A DNA stretch of 64,000 nt from Diphasiastrum complanatum (Eukaryota; Streptophyta; Lycopodiopsida; Lycopodiales; Lycopodiaceae). The position numbers and the translations under genes were made by a program. Location: NCBI GenBank assembly GCA_029204225.1, contig CM055101.1, positions 44,516,180 to 44,580,179 of the forward strand, given 5' to 3'. Below are positions 31,931 to 43,200 of the stretch, in pieces; position 1 is the first letter of the stretch, and every line of letters starts with the position of its first letter. The notes under the pieces were generated by a model that was given only the letters and a program-made list of their open reading frames with translations, ran no database searches and was not told the DNA's origin.

Positions 31931-32993
31931 GAATCGTAATGCAGCGTGCTTCCCCACAAGAGTAGAGCTTCATGTCTTGCCTTTTTACGTTCTTGGACTT
32001 GGATGAAAGTAAGATCTTCATCCAAATAGATTTTTGTATCACGTAATTTAGATCGTTCCCCTAAAACTTCGCGCCGGTGAGACACTGACGTGAAGCGGAT
32101 GACAAGAGTATCCGGGTCCTTAGGTCGCCAGGCAGTTTCCATACCTTTGCTATGGTGCTGAAGATGTCCTTCCAAAAACTTTTCAGCTTCTTCAGCAGCA
32201 TTTTGGGAGTTCAAAATACCTCTAACATGAACATTGAGAGCTTTGTGCTCTCGCAGACGGCCCTCAGTGAATGTGGCTGAGATAAACGAAGTGAAGGCGA
32301 GTGTGGATTAACAACTGTAGACGAACCTTTAAGTACATCTGCCCCTGATTTGACAGCCGTATGGTGCTGTTCCACCTGACTTTCGAGCTGCTGAATTTTA
32401 GCTGAAGTAGCGATTTCGAAAGAAGTTTTACTTTTGAGAGCTGCCACTTCATTCTTGAGTGTTTCAATAGAAGAGTCTAGCTTTTGAAGGTGCGATTGCA
32501 CAGCAAGAAGCAGAGAGTCATGGGAAGCAAGTTGCTCTCTGTGATTGTTGAGGTATTCAAATAGACGGAGTTGATTTTCACGAAGAAGACGGACTAGGGT
32601 AAATGTGGGGAGAGAGGCAAGTTCTTCTGGAGTGTTTGGAGTCAAGGGAAGAGCTACAATAGATTCATTGTCGGGACTAGGATTTGATGGAGAGATAGGA
32701 ACTGCAACGGGCATTGGAAGTGAGGCTGAAGCAATGCTGGAAACAAAAGATGGATCAGGATTAAGGGGACCTTTGCGACGAGGCTTTTTACAAATTGGAG
32801 GATGCACATTCAGCGATGGACAGAAGCGATGGGACAGGTGCAAATAGTCAGGGTAGAGCAGCGATGGAGGGCCAGTATGGCCAGCAGGACAACAATGGAG
32901 GGCCAGCAGCATCCGCAATGGAAGGTGCCAACAGCAGGACGATGGAGGCCAGTAGTGGCAGCGAAGGGCGCCAGCAGATGGACACGATGGAGC
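31930..32993 (-). mobile_element. LINE D: 5' leader and ORF1 only
   Basis: A GC-rich leader (32800-32993) is made of degenerate CTGGCCCTCCATCG-type repeats. An ORF1-like frame then runs to 32211 and resumes in another frame to about 31935. It is cut at the copia remnant. Orientation and junction place it directly after LINE C, which ends at about 32993. Confidence 0.8.
31935..32918 (-). pseudogene. LINE D ORF1: coiled coil and RRM-like C-terminal domain
   Basis: The first part (32918-32211) has a basic PPICKKPRRKGPLNP stretch, a Ser/Pro-rich linker, then a long heptad-like region with LRENQLRLFEYLNNHREQL and KLDSSIETLKNEVAALK. After a frame change, ETAWRPKDPDTLVIRFTSVS and DTKIYLDEDLTFIQVQERKK match the RNA-binding C-terminal region of LINE A ORF1. 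A basic head, coiled coil and RNA-binding end is the plan of L1-type ORF1 proteins that trimerise on LINE RNA. Confidence 0.8.
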
Positions 32994-32999
32994 TAGGTC

Positions 33000-34400
33000 A
33001 TGGTGGTCTGTAAGCAGAATCTCTCCAGCTGGACTAGGGAAGAGTGACCCTTCCCAAGTCTAGAAGTAGCTGCCTGCATCATACTGAAGGTAGGACCAGA
33101 GAAGAGCACACCCAGGTAAGTGTAGGAAGAGACCACCTCTAGGGACTGTCCAGGGTAAGCTCCTGGTGCTGCATGAAGGCCCGAGAGGTATTGAAGACCA
33201 TAACTTTGGTCTTCGAGAGGTTCACCCCTAAACCCCAATGTGTACAAAAGGGGTGTAAACAATCCAACTGTCTCTGTAATCCCTCTCTGGTACGGGATAC
33301 TAATACCACATCATCCGCATAGAGAAGGATGGCAATCAGAATGTCCTCGAGCCGACAACCGTCCCCATCACACTGAGAAATGACCTGCTCTAGCTCGTCA
33401 ATATATAATCCAAAGAGAATTGGTGAGAGAGAGCATCCCTGCTTAACCCCAATAGTGCTCCAGATCTGCTCACAAATGCCACTACCATGACGAAAGCAGC
33501 CCAAGACTCTGTCATAGAGAGCCATGACGGTCAGAATAATATCTGTAGAGAACCCTAGGTCACAGAGTCTCTGGATAAGTAAGGAGCGTGGGACAGAATC
33601 AAAGGCTTTCCTGAAGTCCACAAAACAACAGTAAACCTTTTCTCTCTCGTGTCTAGCTTCCTCAATAAGGGCTCGAAGTGTGAATATGTGATCTGTAGTG
33701 GAATAATGAGCGCGGAATCCTGCCTGACCCAAAGCATGTAATCTCCTGGACTCTGCCTTTGAGCTAACTGCAGGCTGGAGGATGGTGCCATATAACTTCG
33801 CGAGAACGTGTCCAATCATAATAGTGCAATTACTAGGTACCATGGTTAAGGAGAGTGGATAATGTAGGGGTAAGGGTATTGGAAGCGCGAATAAGTAGCT
33901 CAGATTCAAGGTCTTCAATGTCTCTGGTGCGGTGGGTTTTCCGCTTTTTGATTGCTGCCCGAACCAAGTCAGGGGTGAAAAAGGTGAAGTCTGAAGGTCG
34001 AGGAGAGATGGAGATGGGCGTATCAGTGGGTATAGTGTAAAGCTGGGTAGCATAGTCAGTCCAGATATGTAAATTGTCCAAAAGAGGAGGTGGGGCACGA
34101 GGGATATACTCACGCCAAAAGGCACCAGAGGAGGAGCTGAGAAGGAGGTTCACAAGACGGTTTCCCTCAGAGTCATCATAGGCACGTTTTTTGCGACGGA
34201 GTGTGCGGTTGTACAATTTCCGTGAAGAGCGGAGGAGATGGCGTGCGTGGAAATGAGCGTGAGTGACAGAGTAGTGAAGGGATCGGTATTTCGCGTCATA
34301 CCACGGTGGATGGAAAGGTCGGGATGATCGTGTATGGGCTTGCTTGTGTTTATGAGGTTTAGAGGTGAAAGCCAAAGTAGCAGCAGAAGCGCGAATGACC
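33000..34400 (-). pseudogene. LINE C reverse transcriptase
   Basis: It contains IEDLESELLIRASNTLTPTL, MIGHVLAKLYGTILQPAV, QAGFRAHYSTTDHIFTLRAL, CCFVDFRKAFDSVPRSLLIQ, GVKQGCSLSPILFGLYIDEL and LLYADDVVLVSRTREG (catalytic YADD near 33310). A long frame, 34125-33139, holds all palm motifs in one reading. Part of the block between linker and RT (SSWCTNIIHPIHKNGDP in relatives) is missing near 33830. It ends before the zinc knuckle. Confidence 0.9.
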
Positions 34401-34457
34401 AGTGTGGCTGCATCTTTGGTGGTCCTCCAAGTTGTATCTAGCCATCTGTCACATGTC

Positions 34458-35342
34458 CTAGAGTGGTCTCGAGAAATCTTGTAGCTTCGGCAATGGCATC
34501 CTCCCACGAACCTTGATATTATGGGCCTTTTGTTCCCTTGGCCGATCTTCCGAAATGGTAGCTGAGATAATTGAGGAAATGGGGCCGCTAGGCTTGGTGC
34601 CTTTCCTCAGGACTGCTGCCCATGAATCTTTTTGTTGCTCAATTTTATTCTCAAGTTCCCGTATCATGGTGGTTGTTGTTTCCAAGGCTGTAACCTGCTT
34701 GGTGTTGATCACTTTCTCCGATGAGGACTTTGGACTGCAACAAGGTCTTTTCCTTTAGTAAGGAGGCCACTACTCCTTTCAATTGTGAAAGTTCTTGCTT
34801 CAAAAGCTCGAAATCTGCTCTCATTTGGTCAGCTTCCCAAGAGGAAAATAGTTCGGTTGATTTGGAGGGAGTGTATGGGATGAGTGCTGTAGGTGGGGGA
34901 GCTGTGGGTTCTTGGGAAATATGAATAGGAAGGAGGGCGGTAGGAATGGCCAGATTGATAGGATTGGAGATCGATTAAGACAAGGAAGAGGTGGACGAGG
35001 AAGAAGATGAAAGAGAAGGAAGAGCAGAAGGTAGAGAAGAAGAGGAGGAAGAGAGTGAGAGTGGGGAAGAAGAGGCAGGGGGGGTGCTACAGCTACATGC
35101 ACTTCAACAGGCAGCACTGCTTGCGTAGCAGGTAGCGTTGTCACATCATCAGTCTGCAGCGTGGTGGAGTCAACGAGCGGCGAGGGGGAGGGTATTGTAG
35201 CAAGCAACGAGGGGGGAACTGTAGCAAGGGGTGAGCCAACAGCGAGGGGTTCAGCGAGGGGGGGGGGAGGGATGAGGATGCCAGCAGTGGGGGAGCGAGT
35301 CCATGTGGCGCGAGGAGGGCCTGACCCTCGAGGAGGAGCCAT
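34458..35342 (-). pseudogene. LINE C ORF1
   Basis: Start ATG at 35342 (MAPPRGSGPPRATWTRSP) was chosen because LINE A begins MAPPRANLARK. A Pro/Thr/Ser-rich N-terminus is followed by a coiled-coil part (about 34880-34640, TALETTTTMIRELENKIEQQ) and RPREQKAHNIKVRG, the opening of the RRM-like domain. Stops and frame changes occur near 34980 and 34500. Confidence 0.75.
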
Positions 35343-35344
35343 AG

Positions 35345-35633
35345 CCAGCCCTGAGCCCAACAAATCAGTGCCCTGCCCTGTCCTGTGCACTGTCATTAGC
35401 GCCCTGCAGCCCTGTTAGCAAGTCGCCCTGTCAGCAGCTACGCCCTGTCAACACCCTGTGCCCTGTCAGCAACCGCACCCTGCCCAGAACAGCCGCGCCC
35501 TGTCATCTACTGACACTGCGTCCTTATCTGCCTTGTCAGCAGCCGTACCCTCTGCCCTCAACAGCCGCGCCCTCAGCAGCCACGTGTCAGCATCCGTGCC
35601 CTGATTTGCTTTGTCAACACCCAGATCCGCCCT

Positions 35634-35637
<4 letters not shown>
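35345..35637. repeat. LINE C leader repeat, GCCCTGTCAGCAGC-type units
   Basis: About ten degenerate units with core GCCCTGTCA(G/A)CA on the plus strand, spaced about 15-35 bp, between the ORF1 start and the GA tract. It resembles monomer-style LINE promoters in placement only; the other LINEs in the window have unrelated leaders. Confidence 0.7.

Positions 35638-35689
<52 letters not shown>
35638..35689. repeat. (GA)n microsatellite, tail of LINE A
   Basis: Fifty-two bp of GA followed by AAAAGAAAGAAAGC. On the minus strand this reads AATAAAGCTTTCTTTCTTTT(TC)n, the same tail as LINE F at 18076-18128. Confidence 0.9.
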
Positions 35690-35693
<4 letters not shown>

Positions 35694-35827
35694 AAAGAAA
35701 GCTTTATTAATGTCTTTTCCATCCCCAAAGGCATATAAGACTAGTAAATGTACATGTCAAGTATGTGGTAACCGTAGGAGTGTATGAAACCTCTCCAAGA
35801 CTATAACAGAAATAACAAATCTTACTG

Positions 35828-37000
35828 CTAGGAAGATGAGGATGAGGTCTCCTCATGATAGGTCGGGTAGCTCGTGCAGCAACATGAGTATGAGTTGGGA
35901 CACTGTCTCTGATCTTTGTGGGCGTGTAAGTCGTCATCATCCTCATCATCATCAGATACTAAGTCTTGTCCTCTTCTTCTGGAGAAGAAAGAAGTGATCT
36001 GCGGCTGAGAAACATGACTCCGCTGGGCTGTCTGACACAGGTCCTGTCGTAGAATAAACATCTCTTGTATCATGAGTGCGGCACATCGGGAGTTCTCATA
36101 GGCTAGGAGGGATCGTAGGGTGACAGGCGTGTCACGAAACAGACAGTGGTATCTCCCTCTGATCTCGTAATACACGAGGCACCTATAGATAAAGTGCTCC
36201 TCTGACTCCAACTCATCCAAGGAACATAATTGACAAATCCGCTCCTCTCTCGGGGTGCCCTGAAATCTCCCTGTCTCAATAGCCAACTAATGTGATGATA
36301 CGCGGAGTTGTCCCAATGTAAATCTGAGGCCGTGTGATAATCCCAAGTCCAAATAGTGTGGCAAAACTGGGAACCCTACTATGTCAAGCTCAATGAAATG
36401 AGTCCAATAGTAGGCGGGTTTAACCCCAAGCTGTCGCCTCCAAGTACGGTCGAGATATGCTCTATATAAGAAGCGCCTGATATACTGATGGGTATATGAG
36501 GGGAGCTCTGTAATGGAGATGCCATATGAATCAAGGAGGAAATGAGATGCCTGTGAGAACCACGATAGTCAGTAGCCCTGATCATGAAGGGAGTGTGAGG
36601 AGGCAAGTGAGGCTTGTGTATATCTGGTCTCTGTATCTGGTAGATCCTGAACTCTCTGAATATATGCAATGAGTTGGAAAGCTGTAGCTATATGAATTGG
36701 TGGAACGACAAACTCTGCAAGAAGAATCTCGTGTGGAATCGAGGGCTTCGCCCGAATCATACGAGCCAGCATAATGGTCTGTAATCGTGAAATGCTGGCC
36801 CAGTGTGATGATGGAAGACCGGTACACCATGTCTCTGCTGCATACAGGGCTGTAGGGGTGACAATAGTGTCAAAAAGTTTGCACTTACTGCGAGCATCTC
36901 GGATGGACTTCTTGAAGCAAAACCGCTCAAGCTGAACAAGGGAGGAATGCCCCTTCCCAAGTGGAGTGGTGGCTGCCTATCGCATGCTGAAAGTAGGACC
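35828..37000 (-). pseudogene. LINE A C-terminal region with zinc knuckle
   Basis: It contains LARMIRAKPSIPHEILLAEF, SIPTHCIYSES-type shifted frames, then ERICQLCSLDELESEEHFIY-RC (CX2C...HX4C knuckle) and ITSFFSRRRGQDLVSDDDED, an acidic tail. In LINEs this end is thought to help RNA or target recognition. Frames change at least twice. Confidence 0.85.
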
Positions 37001-38298
37001 AGAAAAGAGTATCCCCAAATAGGTATACGAGGAAACTACCTCTAAAGACCGTCCATCTAGCATGAGCTTCTAGCGCTGCATGAAGGCTCGAGAAGTGTTG
37101 ACGACCATAACCTTGGTCTTCGCAGTGTTCACCCCCAATCCCCATCTGGTACAGAATCCCTATAAACAATCCAGCTGCCTCTGTAATCCCTCTCGGTCGG
37201 GGGTACTAGTACCACATCATCCGCATACAAGAGAATAGCAATCAAGATGGTGCCAAGTCTACTTCCAGCTCCTCCACACTGCGAGATGGCTCGCTCTAAC
37301 TCATCAATGTACAATCCAAAAAGAACCGGCGCAAGAGAGCATCCCTGTTTCACCCCAATGTTGCTCCAAATGTGATCAGAGATACCACTACCATGTCGGA
37401 AACATCCCAAGACCTTCTCATAAAGAGCCATCATTGCCAGAACAATATCCGTGGAGAAACCAAGGTCCCGAAGTCTCTGAATGAGTAGGGAGCGTGGTAT
37501 AGAATCAAAGGCTTTCCTGAAGTCCACAAAACAACAGTAAACCTTTTCTTTCCTGTGCTTAGCATCCTCAATCAAAGCTCAAAGTGTGAAAATATGGTCA
37601 GTGGTAGAGTAATGAGCTCAGAAACCTGCATGTCCCAATGCATGTAATCTCCTGGATTCCGCCTCTGAACTTACTGCAGACTGGAGTATGGTACCATAAA
37701 GCTTAGTGAGGACATGCCCGATCATGATAGTGCGGTAGTTACCAAGAATCATGGGATCACCATTTTTATGGATAGGATGGATGATGTTGGTGCACCAAGA
37801 TGAAGGGAAGCCAGAGACAACGGCGGAATTGAGGAGAGTGGCTAGTGTGGGAGCAAGGAGGTCGGTAGCATGGATTAGGAGTTCAGACTCAAGGTCTTCA
37901 GTGTCTCTTACTTTATGGGATTTCATTTTCTTGATGGCTGCAAGTACCATATGTCAACGGCGAAGAAGGTGAACTCAGAGGGACGTGGGGAGATAGAGAT
38001 GGGTGCGTCAGTAGGTATGGTATATAGGTTGGTAGCGTAGTCGGTCCATATGCGAAGGTCTTCTAGGAGAGGTGGTGGAACACGAGGGATAAACTCACAC
38101 CAAAAGGCGCCTGAAGAGGATTTGAAGAGAAGGTCAACAAGACGTTTTCCTTCGGAGTCATCATAAGCACGCTTTTTCCTGCGGAGTGTGCGATGGTAAG
38201 AGCGTCGAGCGGAGTGAAGGAGGTGAGGTTCATGAATGCGGGCATAAGATGATGAAGAGAGCGACATTCGGTATCATACCATGGAGGATGTGGAGGGC
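37000..38298 (-). pseudogene. LINE A linker and reverse transcriptase
   Basis: It begins with RRSYHRTLRRKKRAYDDSEG and SSSGAFWCEFIPRVPPPLLE. RT blocks in several frames follow: SSWCTNIIHPIHKNGDP, TIMIGHVLTKLYGTILQ, CCFVDFRKAFDSIPRSLLIQ, GVKQGCSLAPVLFGLYIDEL and LLYADDVVLVPPTE (YADD near 37225). Frameshifts occur near 37940, 37600 and 37150. Confidence 0.9.
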
Positions 38299-38303
38299 GT
38301 AGC

Positions 38304-38661
38304 TGTTACGAGCTCGTAACCAGTGCCGAACCCTAGGGAACACAGATAGGTCAGATACCACAGTCAGGGTCGTGTCCAGTGTACATGACCAACAGGGCAA
38401 GACAGTGTGAGTAGTGTGCCCCAGCACGGTCCATAGCCATGGCGGGCCTAACACAGCCTAGGGACCCTGTCAGCAGGATAGGGCCCCCAGTTGGGTCCCG
38501 ACGTGCAGTCGACCACGTCAGTTCCACGTGGCCGACACTTGGCAGTAGCATGCTACCAGTCCTCACACTGGGCTAGGAGGGGCTTACTCTATATCAGGGA
38601 GTAGGCAAGGTTGGGTGGATCAGTTAGTGTTTGCCCTACTGTGGTGTTAGGATCTATTACA
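38304..38661 (+). repeat. 5' LTR of chromovirus copy 2
   Basis: 358 bp, TGTTACGAGC...CTATTACA. The perfect palindrome GTTACGAGCTCGTAAC occupies 38305-38320. A TATA-like CTCTATATCAGG is at about 38587-38598, so transcription should start shortly after it, leaving a short R/U5. Confidence 0.97.
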
Positions 38662-38662
38662 C

Positions 38663-38675
38663 TGGTATCAGAGCC
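38663..38675 (+). promoter_or_regulatory. Primer binding site, chromovirus copy 2
   Basis: TGGTATCAGAGCC, one base after the LTR end, complementary to the initiator Met tRNA 3' end. Confidence 0.95.
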
Positions 38676-39371
38676 ATCTCCATCCTAGGGAGTTCAGGAC
38701 AGCAGTAGAGAAAGCTATCAGAAGATAGGAAAGATTTCTCAGATTCTCAGGAAAGAATTGAGGAGGAAAATCGCTGTAGGAACAGCTTTCAAATCCTTGA
38801 AATTTGCTGGGAATTTACAGTTGTTTGAGGCACAATCCCTTGTAGAAGCTCAGCGCTGAAAAATCAGGGATTTACCCTTGATTTTTATGTATCAGTTGTG
38901 GATTTTTGAGCACATTTTATATAGAAAACGTGGAGCAGGTCCAGCGCTGCCAAATTGGGTGGAAACTTCGAATTTGGAGTGAAATTTTCTGGAATTTGGA
39001 GCGGATCTGAGACAGAATCGTGGGTGCAGGTCCAGTGCTGAAGGTCTTTGGCAGGAACCACAAGTTTGCAACTGTTTTGGGTCCTAAAACGGGAATTTTG
39101 GAGCAAAAAGTATACACCTCAGACAGCGAGGGAAGGTACCAAGACGATCAGAAGTTTGTTTCTTTTTCTTGGTACCTTGATCTCTGATTTTTCCGGACAG
39201 CAGATCTGAAAGCAGTGGAGGAAGAGCTGAAAGGGCTTTTCTTGATTCTTTCTTTGGAAGTACAGTTCTCAGAAAGAGCTAAGTTTTCTTTCCCTCCTTG
39301 TACAGTTGTAAATTAGTCTTTTAGACTTTTTTTCCTTCAGAAGTTAAGGTAGCTCTCTTTCAGTTCCGAAG
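38676..39371 (+). other. Untranslated leader of chromovirus copy 2
   Basis: About 700 bp before the gag ATG with no long frame. It has repeated CAGCGCTG words (GGTCCAGCGCTGCC at 38938; GGTCCAGTGCTGAAGG at 39030; CTCAGCGCTGAAA at 38850). Packaging or translation control signals may lie here, but I cannot identify them. Confidence 0.6.
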
Positions 39372-40238
39372 ATGACCACTCCTCAGGGACCTGATCAACC
39401 CCCGGAGAGAGGCTTCGACGAACTTGAAACAGAAGCCTTGGCTTATAGAAAAGGGAAGGAACCCATGGAAGTAGAAGAACAGGAACAGTTCGCCGAAGAA
39501 CTCGACGAACTGGTTACCAAGGAGCAGTTCCTCCAATTGGTAACAGAAGTGGATGAACTGAAGCTGGCATTAGCCAATTTCAAGTCCAGTGTGGACGACT
39601 CGTTCGCTGAACTCAAAAACTTGATTTTGAGCTCCGCGAAAGGAAGCCTTCCCTCCACTTCTCAGTTATCCCCTTCTCCACTTCCATCAGTTTCGGGTGA
39701 GACTTTACGGTCTCACCCCAGTGTTTTTAAAGATTTAAAGCCTCCTACTTTTAATGGGGAAGAGAAGGATAGAAATGCAGATATTCTACAAACCTTCCTC
39801 AGCAAATGGAAGAACATTCATGCTCTTAAACAGACCCCTGACCATTTGCAAGCAATTGAGGCCAGTCTTTCTTTAGGGCCTATGGCCTATAAGTGGTGGT
39901 TAAATCTCCAGGAGACTGGGCAGACTCCCCGGTCATGGAAAGCTTTTGAAGAAGCTTTCCTAAGAGAATTTCTACCAGAGAATGAACTTGATAGAGCCTG
40001 GGAAGCCTGGGAAAGAACAGTAATGGACAAGTCCCTCATCCAATATATCTCGCAGTATCGAGAAGCAATTTTAAAGATTAAAAATATGGATGACTATCAG
40101 AAAATCAGGGGATTTGTCCGTGGCCTCAAAGATGAATATAAAGTAGAGGTCCAGAGAAACTCGCCTACTACCCTTGAGCAAGCTCTCAGATATGCTCAAA
40201 TCTATGATGATTCAGTGGGTAGGAAGAGAGCGAGATAG
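39372..40238 (+). CDS. gag: gag (capsid part), ends at UAG
   Basis: 288 codons from ATG 39372 (MTTPQGPDQPPERGFDELE). Residues 20-80 are acidic with heptad-like leucines. Residues 125-285 hold the retrotransposon gag fold (PPTFNGEEKDRNADILQTFL; AYKWWLNLQETGQTPRSWKA; FLPENELDRAWEAWE; IRGFVRGLKDEYKVEVQ). It ends KRAR then TAG. The same frame stays open after the TAG through a basic linker and a CCHC knuckle, so this is either the capsid product of a leaky stop or a gag truncated by a nonsense mutation. It assembles the particle that packages the RNA. Confidence 0.9.
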   Translation: MTTPQGPDQPPERGFDELETEALAYRKGKEPMEVEEQEQFAEELDELVTKEQFLQLVTEVDELKLALANFKSSVDDSFAELKNLILSSAKGSLPSTSQLSPSPLPSVSGETLRSHPSVFKDLKPPTFNGEEKDRNADILQTFLSKWKNIHALKQTPDHLQAIEASLSLGPMAYKWWLNLQETGQTPRSWKAFEEAFLREFLPENELDRAWEAWERTVMDKSLIQYISQYREAILKIKNMDDYQKIRGFVRGLKDEYKVEVQRNSPTTLEQALRYAQIYDDSVGRKRAR

Positions 40239-43200
40239 CAACCACTTTCTGAGCAGCTTCCTCAGAAAGACTTTCAATTTAAAAAGAAATTTTTAAAAAG
40301 AAAGAAAGAAGATAAATTTAAAGGTGAAGCTCCTCAGAAACGCCCTTCACACATACAGCCCTTAAAACCAGATGATTTTGAGAAAGCCAAACAAGAACGT
40401 TTGTGCTTTGTGTGTATGGGCAAGGGACACACAGTCAGACAGTGTCCCAAGGGGCCTTTCACTAAAAAAGATAAGAAAGATAAAAAACAAGTTCATCTTG
40501 TTCAGACTGTATGTTTCCCCAGTGACTCGGCAGCTTCCGAGATCAAAGTGTATCATGAAGATCATGAACACTGTTGCCAGCTGACCTCTGCAATGCTAGC
40601 GAGACCCTTCAGCTTTGGGCCGCATGACCTAGTACGTATGCATGGGAAAGTTGGTAACCAGTCAGTAAGAGTCATGGTTGATGATGGGGCAACCCATAAT
40701 TTCATCAACCACACCCTGGTTAAAAAGCTTAAACTACCAGAAGTACCTAGTCAGCATAGGTACATAGTTTCATTAGCTAAGGGTGAAGATAAAAAAATAT
40801 GGGAAACTATGGTAAGTAAGTTAAATCTTGGTATTCAGGGGTACCAAGATCAAATAAACTTTCAGATAATGCACCTGGATCGAACAGACATTGTTCTCGG
40901 GAGAGATTGGCTCTACAGTTTAGGACCTTCCCTCCACAGAAACTATCAGGAGAACACCCTCAGCTTTCAGTATAAAGGCCGAGAGATCCAGTTGCGTGGG
41001 GAGCATGATGTTCCCAACAGCCCTATGGTCTGCAGTTCAGAGCTCTGTCAGCTAATCGGAGACGAAGACCATCAGGTATTCTTATGTGACTTTCAGTTTA
41101 TTCCTGAAGTTTCTATTTCCAGTTCTATTCAGCAGAAAATCAGTAAATTAGAAACTTTATTGTCTAAATTTAAAGATGTTTTTCCTGAAGATTTGCCACA
41201 TGGTTTACCACCTAGCAGAGAGGTAGATCATGTAATAGACCTACTACCATGTACAGCACCTGTTTCTAAACCTCCGTATCGGGTCAGCCGAAGAGAGGAT
41301 GAAGAAATAACTAGGCAGTTAACAGACTATCTTGGGAAAGGCCAAATTCAGACTAGTAGTTCACCATGGGCCTCACCAGTCCTATTGGTGAAAAAGAAAG
41401 AGGGGTCTATGCGTCTTTGCGTAGATTACAGAGCCCTCAATAAAGTCACAATTAAGAATAAATACCCTATGCCTCGGGCAGACGAGTTGTTTGATCAACT
41501 CGACGGGGCTAAATTTTTCAGTAAAATAGACCTTAGATCGGGATATCATCAAGTCCGTATAAAATCGGAAGATGTCTCGAAAACAGCTTTTAGGACTCGT
41601 CACGGTCATTATGAGTTTAAGGTGATGCCATTTGGGCTCACAAATGCTCCAGCTACCTTTATGACCTTGATGAACACTGTCCTCAGACCATACTTGGGTA
41701 AGTTTGTAGTCGTATTTTTAGATGACATCCTCGTCTACAGCAAAACGAGGAAGGAGCATCTAAAACACCTCAGAAAGGTGTTTCGACTGCTCAGAAAGCA
41801 TAAGCTTTATGCTAAACAATCCAAGTGTGAATTCTTCGTTGAAGAAGTAGCATATTTGGGTCACATTATCTCTTCAGATGGGATTAAGATGGACCCAAAT
41901 AAGGTTAAAGCCATACTCAGTTGGCTGAGACCTCAGAATATTTTGGAACTTCAAATCTTTCTTGGTCTGGCGGGATATTACAGACGATTTGTCAAGGAAT
42001 ATGCTCAGATAGCAGTCCCTATGACAAATCTTCTTAAGGGGAAGGGAAAGGAGTTCATTTGGGAGTCTGCACAACAGGAGAGCTTTGATGCTCTCAAAAC
42101 AGCCTTAGCTACAGCACCAGTCTTAAAAGTCGTCGACCCCAATCAGCCATTTGTGGTCGAAACAGATGCTAGCGACTTTGCAGTAGGCGCTGTGCTAACT
42201 CAGGGTGGACGACCAGTTGCGTTCGAGAGTAAAAAACTCGAGCCAGCTCAGACTAGGTACAATGCCTATGAAAAGGAACTCTTTTCTATAGTCCATGCCC
42301 TTAAGACTTGGAGGCATTATTTGTATGGTGCCAACTTTGAGGTCCTGACAGACCATGAGAGTCTCAGATACCTTTGCAATCAACCTGAGCTTAGAGGTCG
42401 GAAAGCTCGTTGGGCAGAGTTGATGCAAGAGTTTGACATGTCTATCAGATATAGGCGTGGAAAATTCAATACAGTAGCAGATGCCCTTAGCAGAATGCCT
42501 ATGATAAACGAGCTGAGTTTTACTCAGATTCGTAATGAGTTACTCGAGTCCTTGAGAGGGAAATGCCAGCATGATGCATTCTTCTCTATTATCTGGAACT
42601 CAGTCCAGAACAGACAGTTACAGACTCCAGAACCAGTTCCCGGGGCTGGTGCCAGTTCATCCAAGAATACGGCAGCTTCCGTTGAGGATGATGATGAGTC
42701 CGAGTATACGTCGTCAGATGACGTTGAGGATTCTGAGCCTGTATTACCCAAGCAAACCCCTGTGGTTGAGGGTCAGTTGACTCAAGGATTCAAATGGAAA
42801 CAGTATTCCATTCAGGATGAGTACTTGCTCTATAGAGATAGAGTATGTGTCCCCAATTCAGAGGATTATAGGCAGCAGGTCCTATATGAATGTCATGACA
42901 ATCCTAGCGCGGGACACCCAGGCATACAGAAGACCTATGAGCTTCTTCGTAGGCAATTTTTCTGGCCCAGTATGAAAAAGGACGTCCACCAGTATGTAAC
43001 CAGTTGCCAGAAATGTCAAGTAAATAAAGCAGAGCGTTTAAAGGCAGGAGGGTTGTTGCATCCCTTAGAAATACCAGCTGGTAAATGGGAGAGTATCTCC
43101 ATGGATTTTATAGTAGGCCTGCCTAAAACCCAAAAGGGTAATGACGCTATATGGGTCACAGTTGACCGTCTGACCAAAATGGCTCATTTTATTCCGACCA

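Larger units (their letters stand above)
32994..35637 (-). mobile_element. LINE C: internally deleted LINE lacking the endonuclease
   Basis: A leader with repeated GACAGGGC words occupies 35345-35637. ORF1 spans 35342-34458. Then, without an endonuclease, come the linker and RT (34507-33000). The join at about 34385 fuses the ORF1 segment TTWRTTKDAATLVIRA to the linker region, removing roughly 1.3 kb. RT continues to LGKGHSSLVQLERFCLQ, where LINE D begins. Orientation is head-to-tail with LINE A above it. Confidence 0.85.
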
